A stretch of DNA of 64,000 nt from FEB-25 sp963726315 (GTDB lineage Bacteria > Chloroflexota > Anaerolineae > Anaerolineales > UBA4823): positions 558,001 through 622,000 of the forward strand of contig CAVSBZ010000001.1 in assembly GCA_963726315.1 (NCBI GenBank). The letters run 5' to 3'. Shown here one piece after another: positions 26,275 to 34,323 of this stretch. Positions within the stretch are counted from its first letter, which is position 1. Each line of letters opens with the position of its first letter. Made by a program: the position numbers and the translations under genes. The notes beneath the pieces are model-generated. The model did not search any database and had not been told where the DNA came from. It saw only the letters and a list, made by a program, of their open reading frames with translations.

Positions 26275-28351
26275 TCCTGGCGTCCAACGCCCGGCAGCCA
26301 TTATTCTCCTGGAATACGCGCAACGGGTTGATATCCAGCTCCCTGATCTCTGGGAAATCGATCAATAATTGTGAAAGTCGCAGCAGGGCGTCGCTCACCG
26401 CCAACAGATCAGACGGCTTGTGCCCGCGGGCGCCTTTGAGGATCGGCGCTCCACGCAGCTCATCGATCATTTCGCTCGCCTCCTGATGCGTGATCGGTGC
26501 CACCCGCAGCGAGACCTCTTCCAAGACCTCCACAAAAATACCGCCTAACCCGATCAACACCACCGGGCCAAAGTTCGGGTCCTGCCTGCCGCCCAGGATC
26601 AGCTCCTGCCCGCCGGTCACCATGGGCTGCACCAGTACACCGTCGATGTTCGCCTCCGGATAGGATGATTGGATGCGGTTCAGCATATCATCGAAGGCTT
26701 CTTCAACTGCAGGTCCATTACGCAGGTTGAGCTGCACTCCCCCCACGTCAGACTTGTGGGAAATTTGCTCTGAGATGACTTTGATTGCCACCGGGTAGCC
26801 CATCCGTTCGGCAGCCGCCCGCGCCTCTTCCTTGGTGGAGGCGCGCACGCCCACTGCGGTCGGGATTCCATAGTACTCCAGTGCCTGCATCGACTCGGAG
26901 AGCAGCAGATCCCGCTTCTCATCATACGCATGGTCGATCAACTCACGCACCGCTGCCTGGTTAACCGCGAATGTGGGGGTTTGTTCAGCGCTGCGGATCT
27001 CCTGCATGCGGCTGTAATAGCGGTAGCTCATCTCCAATGCCCGGATGGTTTCGACCACGGCGGTGAAAATGGGGTAGGCGTAGGTTCGCCGCAGGTAGTT
27101 CACTTCTTCGGCGCTGGTGGATACATAATAAGCAATCGGTTTACCATAGCGCCTGGTCAGCTCCATCACCCGTTCCAGCAGCTTGCGGCTCGCCTCGATT
27201 TCCCTTTCGGAGGCAGTATGCAAGAACACCACCCCATCCACATTTTCCAGTTTTAGCGTCTGTTCGAGGATCTGCCCGTACACCTCCAGGTCGAACAGGT
27301 CGCCCAGGTCAACTGGGTTGGTCAGCTTGATCACCGAGGCACGGAAGTGCTTCTCGATCTCCTCCAGGAAGGTTTGCGGCAGCTGGGCTAGCTCAAAACC
27401 CGACAGCTCGCTCGAATCTGCCGCCACCACGGCATGCCCCCCTGAGCGCGAGATGATCGCCAGGTTTTTACCCCGCATGGCGGGCAGGCGCAGGGCTTTC
27501 AGGTTGTTGAGCAGGCTGGTGGCATCGTGCACGCGCACAATATCCGCCTGTTTGAAAGCCGCCTCCGCCACCTTGTCATCACTGGATAGTGCGGCAGTAT
27601 GCGAGGCAGCGATGACCTTCCCCAGCTTGCCGATGTTTGATTTAAACACCAGGATCGGCTTGGTGGAGCGGCAAGCGATGTCCATTAGCCGGCGTCCATC
27701 CCGCAGGCTCTCCAGGTACAGGAAGATCACCTTGGTACCCGGGTCGTCCAGCATATATTCCAATACGTCCTCCGCGCTGGTATCCAGCATATTCCCCACC
27801 GAGACGAACTTGTTCAGCGCAATGCCTTCGTTCGCCATCAGGTTCAGCACTGAAAACCCCACCCCGCCGCTCTGGGAGATGAGCGAGACTTCCCCAGGGT
27901 CGGAAGGTTTTTTAACCCGCAGGAATGGCACGCAGAAGCCGTTGTCGATGTTGATCACCCCCACGCAGTTCGGTCCGATAAAGCGCATCCCGAAGCGCGT
28001 CGCCACCTGCACGATTTGCTCCTCCAGCTGCAAACCTTCGTTCCCGTATTCTCGGAAGCCGGCCGTCTCGATGATCGCCCACCGTACCCCCTTCTGACCG
28101 CATTCTTCCAGCACGCCAGGCACCGACTTGGCTGGCGTCAGGATCACTGCCAAGTCGATGGGATCGGGGATATCAGAGATCGAGTGGTAGATGCGGTGCG
28201 TCTGGACGTAACCTCCGGATGGTCCGACCGGGTAAACGATGCCCCCGAATCCGAATTCCACCAGGTTGCCGATGATGTTGCGCCCCAGGTTATCCGGCTT
28301 ATCCGAAACGCCAATCACCGCCACGCTGTTGGGGTAGAAAAACTCACGCAT
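26231..28351 (-). CDS. ADP-forming acyl-CoA (acetyl-CoA) synthetase, alpha-beta fusion
   Basis: Converts acyl-CoA, ADP and phosphate to the acid, CoA and ATP, the energy-conserving last step of amino-acid or pyruvate fermentation in many anaerobes. 706 residues. N-terminal CoA-binding part (FYPNSVAVIGVSDKPDNLGR, GPNCVGVIN), ligase part with the phospho-histidine in AASHTAALSSDD, and a C-terminal ATP-grasp beta part from about residue 480 (MQALEYYGIPTAVGVRAST, YPVAIKVISEQISHKSDVGG, ELILGGRQDPNFGPVVLIGL). ATG 28351 follows AGGAGG. The alpha-beta order in one chain is common. Its natural partner here may be the indolepyruvate:ferredoxin oxidoreductase 10 kb away, which makes aryl-acyl-CoA. Confidence 0.92.
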   Translation of the reverse strand: MREFFYPNSVAVIGVSDKPDNLGRNIIGNLVEFGFGGIVYPVGPSGGYVQTHRIYHSISDIPDPIDLAVILTPAKSVPGVLEECGQKGVRWAIIETAGFREYGNEGLQLEEQIVQVATRFGMRFIGPNCVGVINIDNGFCVPFLRVKKPSDPGEVSLISQSGGVGFSVLNLMANEGIALNKFVSVGNMLDTSAEDVLEYMLDDPGTKVIFLYLESLRDGRRLMDIACRSTKPILVFKSNIGKLGKVIAASHTAALSSDDKVAEAAFKQADIVRVHDATSLLNNLKALRLPAMRGKNLAIISRSGGHAVVAADSSELSGFELAQLPQTFLEEIEKHFRASVIKLTNPVDLGDLFDLEVYGQILEQTLKLENVDGVVFLHTASEREIEASRKLLERVMELTRRYGKPIAYYVSTSAEEVNYLRRTYAYPIFTAVVETIRALEMSYRYYSRMQEIRSAEQTPTFAVNQAAVRELIDHAYDEKRDLLLSESMQALEYYGIPTAVGVRASTKEEARAAAERMGYPVAIKVISEQISHKSDVGGVQLNLRNGPAVEEAFDDMLNRIQSSYPEANIDGVLVQPMVTGGQELILGGRQDPNFGPVVLIGLGGIFVEVLEEVSLRVAPITHQEASEMIDELRGAPILKGARGHKPSDLLAVSDALLRLSQLLIDFPEIRELDINPLRVFQENNGCRALDARIMLQPSSDNPPPVR

Positions 28352-28442
28352 ATCTTATTTCCTCCTGTGCCTTGTCGCTCAACAACCCTTCCCATAAATT
28401 ATAGTCGAGGAAGATGTTTACTAACATCAGGATAACCTTGTA

Positions 28443-28472
28443 TTGCCAATTACAGTTTCATAGGACTATACT
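28443..28472 (+). promoter_or_regulatory. Promoter of the 28481 membrane gene (leaderless)
   Basis: TTGCCA (28443-28448), 18 bases, TATACT (28467-28472), then eight bases to the ATG at 28481. No ribosome-binding site lies between, so the transcript probably starts at or just before the start codon. Confidence 0.55.
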
Positions 28473-28480
28473 TTATAAAC

Positions 28481-29312
28481 ATGAGCGAACTAAGTATAAA
28501 GCGCATCCACCAGGTCACTGCCTTAATCTTCGCCGTTTCCGTCCTCTTCTACCTGTTCTTTCAGGTCAACAAGCGCAACCCATTTGTCGAGGCTAACCCC
28601 TTCGCCAACGACCCCTACGATGCAGTCGGTTCCATCGCCATCCAGCTGGCATTTCTGATCGCCTTGCTGAGCTATGCCCGGGTGATACGATGGCGGAATG
28701 ACCCCAGCCAGGCTAAGGAAAAGTTAATCCTGCATGGGAATATCCTTGTCCTGGCGGCGATTTTCATCACCCTATGCAGTGATGCAATGGCAGAATTCAT
28801 CCAACCCACGTCCTCATCCTTACTAAGCTTTGTCCTGCGGATAGAATTAGGCCTCATGTTCATTCTCACCGTTGTCTGTGCCCTGGCTCTGTGGATGGTC
28901 TTCAGGGGTCTAACTACTCCCATTCCCCCAACCGACCTCACCCCCGCCGATGCCATCGATGACCTGTGGAGCCTGGTGCGCGTTCCGGTTGCCAGAAGTA
29001 ACTCGTTTTTCCCTCCTGCCATGGTTGAATGGGTGAATTGCTTTACCAGCGACCTGCTGTTTGCCCGCTTGCATGGGTCAACCCGCGCTTGCATCCCTGG
29101 CGATTTCACGTTAGCTGTTGGTCTGCTGGTGGGGCTGCTGCCTAGTAATCGCCCAGCTTCAAGAAGGTCTGCCACCCAGCCTTGGCATCGGTTTACTGCT
29201 GGCAGGAATTTTCATCTCGGTCGAGCTCGCCACCACATTAATCGGATTCGCCATCTTTGGGGGATATTTGGGTTTGAGACCGTCCCTGTTAAATAAAAAC
29301 ATGCCTGGATAG
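28481..29312 (+). pseudogene. Multi-span membrane protein, frameshifted in its last third
   Basis: I do not recognise the family. From ATG 28481 there are four hydrophobic segments (VTALIFAVSVLFYLFFQV, AIQLAFLIALLSYARVI, GNILVLAAIFITLC, LGLMFILTVVCALALWM). Around 29060-29135 the frame becomes disturbed: the original frame turns arginine-rich and ends at 29296, while another frame gives a sensible continuation, LVIAQLQEGLPPSLGIGLLL then FISVELATTLIGFAIFGGYL, to a stop at 29312. At least one indel (GCTGCCTAG near 29139), possibly three, separates them. Decay or sequence error cannot be told apart. It stands alone between the acyl-CoA synthetase and a small cytochrome. Confidence 0.6.
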
Positions 29313-29418
29313 ACCAGCAACAAAAAACGTGAAGCTTAACATTATCTTCACCATTGGCTGGGGATAAAGCGTATAATTCTTCGAACTCAAGACGACTTGC
29401 ATAGGGAGAAATGAATTT

Positions 29419-29715
29419 ATGAGGAATAGATTGGCTGTGATCTTTTTCGCGCTGTTAATAATCATCTTGTTCACCAGCGTGTGCTCATCCGGTTCATCCA
29501 ATACCACCCCTGCCTCCACCTCCACCTTGGACGGCGCTACCCTCCTCCAGGAGCGTTGCGCTGTGTGCCACCCCCTCAACAGGGTCGAAGCCTCGAACCA
29601 CACAGCTGCCCAATGGGGAACTATCGTTAACACCATGATCGCTCGGGGTGCCCAGCTCGCTCCTGATGAGAAGACCGTTGTGGTGAATTACCTGGCCTCT
29701 AATTTCGGTAAATAA
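29419..29715 (+). CDS. Small exported cytochrome c-like protein
   Basis: 98 residues: an N-terminal membrane or signal segment (RLAVIFFALLIIILFTSVC), a serine/threonine-rich linker, and one heme-binding CxxCH motif (ERCAVCHPLN). The rest is as short as a minimal class I cytochrome c; a methionine ligand could be in NTMIARG. The cysteine in SVCSSG could be a lipoprotein attachment site. ATG 29419 has AGGGAGAA upstream. An electron-transfer role at the outer face of the membrane is likely; the partner is unknown. Confidence 0.75.
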   Translation: MRNRLAVIFFALLIIILFTSVCSSGSSNTTPASTSTLDGATLLQERCAVCHPLNRVEASNHTAAQWGTIVNTMIARGAQLAPDEKTVVVNYLASNFGK

Positions 29716-30277
29716 CCGTAGAAAATCAAGCAATAGTATTTATCCTTAAGATAGTAGGGGGTTGATTTTTCATTAGCCTCATAACTCTGCGTTCTTTAAT
29801 TTCATCAATCTGCCTTGCCTTTTGAAGGGGGTATTATTCCAGGGCAGCCCAGACAGTATGATCTGTAGTAAGCTCAATCGTAAAACGCCTATTAACCCGG
29901 GTTTCCGCCCGTGGGTAAGACTTTTAATAAGGTAGCTTCGCCACCCTCGGTTAAGCAATCCCACTTCCCATAGCCAGGCAAACAGCTCACCGGAATACAG
30001 GAAATATTGCAAGCTTCCTTAAAAACATTAATTATTTTGAGCTTGATTTCTAGATAAATATTAGTATAATTGTCGACATTGTTACTTAAGGGGATTATGA
30101 CAGTGACAACAATGATGCAAAATTGGATACTTAGTGGGGTAATTTAATCGGATTGGTTTACCCTGAAACGGCACCAATTAACAAGCTAAATATCCGCATC
30201 GATCTTTAGAGTAAATTTTGCAGTTTAACATCGCATGGTGCCGAGAAAATTAGGAATAGCTACCTACAGGAGGAAAT
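29716..30277. other. Intergenic region with a promoter for the glycan cluster
   Basis: About 560 bases. I find no supportable gene; a 77-codon minus-strand frame (29779-30012) has no ribosome-binding site or recognisable product. A promoter-like TTGATT-N16-TATAAT lies at 30043-30070, and AGGAGG precedes the next gene, leaving a leader of about 200 bases. Confidence 0.55.
30043..30070 (+). promoter_or_regulatory. Candidate promoter of the glycan cluster
   Basis: TTGATT (30043-30048), 16 bases, TATAAT (30065-30070) in a very AT-rich stretch. The first gene starts at 30278. Confidence 0.5.
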
Positions 30278-30820
30278 ATGCTACCCAAAAATTCTCACAT
30301 CGGGGCTGAAATTGATCTGTTACCTAGCCTCTCTCAAAAAAAATTAGATCTTTCAATAATAATTCCGACTCGCAATGAGGTCGGAAATATCAATCCGTTG
30401 TTAGCCAGGATCAACCATGTTCTCAACGGAATTCATGCCGAAGTACTGTTCGTAGATGATTTTACCGATGATACTCCGCAAGTAATCCAGGAGGCCATCC
30501 CGGATTTCCCCGTCCTGAAAATTCGTTTGTTGCACAGGTCAGCTGAGCAGCGGACCGGAGGATTGGGTGGTGCGGTAGTACTGGGTCTCCAGAATACCCA
30601 AGCGGAGTTCGCCTGCGTCATGGATGGAGATCTCCAGCATCCCCCCGAGCTCCTTCCCCTGTTGCTGCGTACTGCCCATGACAAGGGAGTTGATTTGGTC
30701 GCAGCTACCCGCCGATCGGAAGATAGCCAGGTAACGGGTTTAAATACGGCCCGTAACCTGATCAGCAAGGGCCTTGACCTGATGGCGCGGCTTTTTTCCC
30801 GCGCCGCCTGCATGGCGTGA
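30278..30820 (+). CDS. GT2 glycosyltransferase (dolichol-phosphate-mannose-synthase-like), N-terminal part, frameshifted
   Basis: 180 residues of a polyprenol-phosphate sugar transferase: LDLSIIIPTRNEVGNINPLL, VLFVDDFTDDTP, and the metal-binding ACVMDGDLQHPPELLP. The reading ends abruptly with FSRAACMA. A run of six T (CTTTTTTCCC, about 30789-30799) precedes the break. Reading with one extra base there gives FFPRRLHGVSDPLTGFF, joining the gene at 30817, so the two frames are one protein of about 770 residues. ATG 30278 has a strong AGGAGG. It transfers a sugar from a nucleotide donor to a lipid carrier by family. Confidence 0.82.
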   Translation: MLPKNSHIGAEIDLLPSLSQKKLDLSIIIPTRNEVGNINPLLARINHVLNGIHAEVLFVDDFTDDTPQVIQEAIPDFPVLKIRLLHRSAEQRTGGLGGAVVLGLQNTQAEFACVMDGDLQHPPELLPLLLRTAHDKGVDLVAATRRSEDSQVTGLNTARNLISKGLDLMARLFSRAACMA

Positions 30821-32580
30821 GTGACCCACTCACCGGCTTTTTCCTGGTGCGGGTAAAGTCTCTAAACCTTGCGGAGCTCCAGCCCAATGGGTTCAAAATT
30901 CTATTGGAGATCCTGGTTCGAAATCCAAAGCTTCGCAAAGCAGAGATTCCTTTCCAATTCGGTGAACGCCTTTCCGGGAAGAGTAAAGCCTCGACCGCTG
31001 AAGCCTTCAAATATCTCAAATCGTTGTGGACCTTGAAATTCGGAAGTAGCTCACTGCGCCTGGCAGGATTTGTCCTGGTCGGTGCGAGTGGGATACTGGT
31101 CAACTCACTGGTGCTTTACCTGGTGACGTCCAGGTTGAACATCTACTATCTGGTCTCGGTTATTATCGCAACCGTGGCTTCTACCCTGTGGAATTTTAGC
31201 CTGACAGAGTACTGGGTTTATCGCGCCGCAAATCACCCCGAAGGGCGTTTGCGCCGCTTTGCCTTATTCTCCGTCATGAACCTGGCAGCTTTGGCATTAC
31301 GCACTCCAATCATCATCGTTTTAACCGCCCTTTTCAACGTTCATTATGTCGTCTCGAACCTGATCTCACTAATCTTGTTGACTGGTCTGCGTTTCCTGAC
31401 CGCCGACAATATGATCTGGGGACAAATGACCTCTACCGCCTCCTCCAGGAGAACGTATTCCTACAACATCCATGACCTGGTAACCGTAGTATCCGAAGGC
31501 GAGCTGCCTGAGCTGGAACCGTTCCGTGTTGTAGAGGAAATTGAACAGCCCACCATCAGTGTCAAAATTGGTATTCCACCCGCCGAGAAATCCAACGGTT
31601 CGAAGGATCCCAATTATCTCCGCTACCGTGAAATTTTCGGTCATGTTGGCTTCGAAGTGGGTATCTGGATGGGTGAGCAGGTCAATGTAGTTGCCTCACC
31701 TTTATTAAGGCTATCCCCTCACGTCCTATATACCAACGTGGTCGAGCCAATCTTACGCTGGACGTTTGTCAAAAAAGGCTACGCCCTGGTGCATGGAGCC
31801 ACGCTTGCCTTTGGTTCTGAAGCTTTCATTATCACTGCGCGTACCGATACCGGGAAAACGACCACCCTGCTTAAAATTCTGAGCCACCAGCGCCGTAACA
31901 GTGACCGTGCCGCTTTCTTATCCGACGACATGACCATCGTTTCCCCCACTGGTGTCGCCATGACCTATCCAAAGCCTCTGACCATAAGTGCCCATACCCT
32001 GTCTGCAATCAATGTGGATACTTTAACCTTTAGGGAAAAACTTTACTTACCCCTGCAGAGCCGCATCCATTCCCGCACCGGTCGACAGGTGGCCACCTTT
32101 ATCAACAAGACCCTTCTCCCGGCTGCCACCATCAATATGTTGCTGCAAATGGTGGTTCCACCCCCGAAATACTTTGTCAAGAAGCTCCTTCCTGAAGTCA
32201 AGCTATCTAAAACAGCTGGCTATACGGGTATGTTCATCATCGAGCGCAGCGGCGAAGGCGCCATCTCGATAAAAAATGATGATGCTTTGGAAATTTTATT
32301 GAGCAACTGTGAGGATGCCTATGGATTCCCACCCTATAACGACTTGAAAGAGTTTTTATATAACTATGACGGGGTTGATTTACGCAAGCGTGAGCAGAGC
32401 ATTATACGCCAGGCATTTGGGGGGCTTCCTGCCACCATGGTCCGCTCAAAAAAACTGGATTGGTGGTGCTTGATCCCGACCTTTATCGATGAGCAGGTCG
32501 CCAATGACTGCGCTTGCCCAACCAACCAATCCGTGGGATCATCGCAGAACGTCTCATTACGTCCTCTTTCCGGAGATTAA
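30817..32580 (+). CDS. GT2 C-terminus, GtrA domain and HprK-like ATPase domain (second part of a frameshifted fusion)
   Basis: 587 residues from the GTG at 30817, in a different frame from the upstream glycosyltransferase. Residues 1-60 finish the GT2 domain (SDPLTGFFLVRVKSLNLAEL). About 80-205 is a GtrA-type domain of four membrane helices (LRLAGFVLVGASGILVNSLV). The remainder is soluble and resembles HPr-kinase-like P-loop proteins: ALVHGATLAFGSEAFIITAR, then TDTGKTTTLLKIL (Walker A with Ala in place of the first Gly) and FLSDDMTIVSP. GT2-GtrA pairs flip and charge lipid carriers in glycan synthesis. Adding an HprK-like ATPase is unusual, and I cannot name its substrate. Confidence 0.75.
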   Translation: MSDPLTGFFLVRVKSLNLAELQPNGFKILLEILVRNPKLRKAEIPFQFGERLSGKSKASTAEAFKYLKSLWTLKFGSSSLRLAGFVLVGASGILVNSLVLYLVTSRLNIYYLVSVIIATVASTLWNFSLTEYWVYRAANHPEGRLRRFALFSVMNLAALALRTPIIIVLTALFNVHYVVSNLISLILLTGLRFLTADNMIWGQMTSTASSRRTYSYNIHDLVTVVSEGELPELEPFRVVEEIEQPTISVKIGIPPAEKSNGSKDPNYLRYREIFGHVGFEVGIWMGEQVNVVASPLLRLSPHVLYTNVVEPILRWTFVKKGYALVHGATLAFGSEAFIITARTDTGKTTTLLKILSHQRRNSDRAAFLSDDMTIVSPTGVAMTYPKPLTISAHTLSAINVDTLTFREKLYLPLQSRIHSRTGRQVATFINKTLLPAATINMLLQMVVPPPKYFVKKLLPEVKLSKTAGYTGMFIIERSGEGAISIKNDDALEILLSNCEDAYGFPPYNDLKEFLYNYDGVDLRKREQSIIRQAFGGLPATMVRSKKLDWWCLIPTFIDEQVANDCACPTNQSVGSSQNVSLRPLSGD

Positions 32581-32727
32581 TCTTCCAAGGGGGGCCCTAA
32601 CCAACATAGTTTCCTATTCTCCTTCAGATAGGTCGCTCAAATCGATCTGGAGGAGATGGGGAGCTTGTTATGGCATAAAGCCACTGACAATTAATGGAAG
32701 TTCGGAGAAGGAATAATACGTGAAATT

Positions 32728-33768
32728 ATGGAAAAAAATTTAATGAACGTGAGTGAAAGAGTGTTCGAACGCGAGGTAGTTAAACCTCGTGCTCTCCCCA
32801 TCGTAAATGAATTGGTTATCAGCCGGCTAATCTTGCTGTTAGCCATGGGTGCAGGCACCTTTTTACGTATCTGGCAAATCAACGCCATGGGATATAACAC
32901 GGATGAAGCTGTCTATGCAGGTCAGGCAGCCGCCATTGCCCGTATTGCCGGGTTGAAGGACGTCTTCCCAATCTTTCGCGCCCACCCACTCTTATTCCAA
33001 TTCCTGCTCTCCATCATTGACCGGGTTCACTTCAGCGATTTAGCTGGCCGCTTGTTTGCAGTGGTCTTCGGTTTGGCAACCGTTATCATCACCTACCAGC
33101 TTGGGAAAACCCTATACGGCAGGCTGCCGGGCGCATTGGCTGCTATGTTCATGGCGCTGATGCCCTATCATGTCATCGTTTCACGCCAGGTGCTCCTGGA
33201 TGGGCCGATGGCTTTCTTTGCCACCCTCACCCTCTTCATGCTGGCTAAGTTTGGTAAAACCCACCGCCCTGTATGGCTGTATGCCGCCGGCGGAACCATG
33301 GGTTTGACCATTCTATCCAAGGAGACCAGCATTGTCATGGTTGGCAGTATTTTCGTTTTCATCGCCCTTGCTCCCGAAGTGCGCACTCGCCTGCGCGACC
33401 TGGTCGTGGCAGTGATCATAATGGCTCTGGTGATTGCACCTTTTCCCATCTCAATGATGCTGGCTGGAAGTTCCACCACCGGTCGCAGTTATCTGATCTG
33501 GCAGCTCTTCCGCCGAGCAAACCATCCTTGGTCATTTTATTTAACCGTGGTACCCCCGGCAATCGGGATTCTGGTGGTCACCGCCGCCATCGCAGGTCTC
33601 TATTTCCTCCGTCGTGAATTCTCCTGGCGCGAAAAACTGCTGCTAGCGTGGATCATCGTGCCGGTTGCTTTCTTCGAGCTCTGGCCGGTTAAGGGTTACC
33701 AATATCTGTTACCTATTGCTCCACCCCTGGCATTATTAGCCGGTCGCACTTTGGGCAGGTGGATTTAG
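32728..33768 (+). CDS. GT39-like membrane glycosyltransferase, first part (amber stop)
   Basis: 346 residues of a polytopic protein of the ArnT/PMT type (GT-C fold), which moves sugars from lipid-phosphate carriers outside the membrane. Visible: the first-loop acidic motif in NTDEAVYAGQAAAIA, a GRLFAVVFGLATVIITYQLG helix, LLDGPMAFFATLTLFMLAKF, LSKETSIVMVGSIFVFIAL and VKGYQYLLPIAPPLALLAG. It ends at TAG (33766-33768). The same frame stays open after the stop and completes the family's C-terminal part, so the gene is split by a nonsense codon. ATG 32728 has only a distant GAAGGA. Confidence 0.82.
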   Translation: MEKNLMNVSERVFEREVVKPRALPIVNELVISRLILLLAMGAGTFLRIWQINAMGYNTDEAVYAGQAAAIARIAGLKDVFPIFRAHPLLFQFLLSIIDRVHFSDLAGRLFAVVFGLATVIITYQLGKTLYGRLPGALAAMFMALMPYHVIVSRQVLLDGPMAFFATLTLFMLAKFGKTHRPVWLYAAGGTMGLTILSKETSIVMVGSIFVFIALAPEVRTRLRDLVVAVIIMALVIAPFPISMMLAGSSTTGRSYLIWQLFRRANHPWSFYLTVVPPAIGILVVTAAIAGLYFLRREFSWREKLLLAWIIVPVAFFELWPVKGYQYLLPIAPPLALLAGRTLGRWI

Positions 33769-34323
33769 CTGGCAAGGGGAAATCACTTTCTTTCGCCCAT
33801 CAAAACCCTGTTCAACAAGCCAGCGGTTTATTGGTTGATGACTGGCGCCGTCGTTTTTTCCTTAAGCTTCGCCTCCTGGCAGCAGATCCAGCCTGAAACT
33901 TCAACCACATTCCTGGCTGGCACGGGCGGCGTGCCGGGAGGGCGGGAAGCAGGCACCTGGATCCAGGCGCACGTCCCGTTAAGAGCCCGCTTTATGACCA
34001 TCGGACCTTCCATGGCGAATATCATCCAGTTCTATGGGGAACATCCGGCGTACGGTTTATCCGTCAGTCCAAACCCGCTGCACCGCAACCCTTCCTATGA
34101 CCCCATCCTCAACCCCGACCTCCAGATTCGCAACTCGGAGCTGCAATACCTGGTCTGGGATTTATTCTCAGCGGCACGCTCACCGTTTTTTGCGGACAAG
34201 CTGATGGGTTACGTCAACAAGTATAACGGACGGGCAGTACATACGGAGTCGATCACAGTCAAAGATGCAGCCGGTGATCCGGTTGTCAAACCGGTCATCA
34301 TCATTTACGAGGTATATCCATGA
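33769..34323 (+). pseudogene. C-terminal part of the GT39-like glycosyltransferase, after the in-frame TAG
   Basis: In the same frame as the preceding gene: a last membrane helix (YWLMTGAVVFSLSFASWQ) and an external domain with REAGTWIQAHVPLRARFMTI and EHPAYGLSVSPNP, ending at 34323. A TTG at 33835 could restart translation but has no ribosome-binding site. The last bases overlap the phosphoesterase start by 4 (ATGA), so some translation through this part would matter for the next gene. Confidence 0.65.

Noticed and set aside
27183..28097. A 304-codon plus-strand frame over the acyl-CoA synthetase gene
   Set aside because: Antisense shadow of a well-conserved enzyme; composition is Ser/Arg-rich and there is no ribosome-binding site.
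29779..30012. A 77-codon minus-strand frame in the gap before the glycan cluster
   Set aside because: Reads like protein in parts (LWEVGLLNRGWRSYLIKSL) but has no ribosome-binding site, no family I can name and no partner gene.
33766..33768. Pyrrolysine reading of the in-frame TAG
   Set aside because: Glycosyltransferases of this type have no pyrrolysine members that I know of, and nothing else in the window suggests pyrrolysine use.
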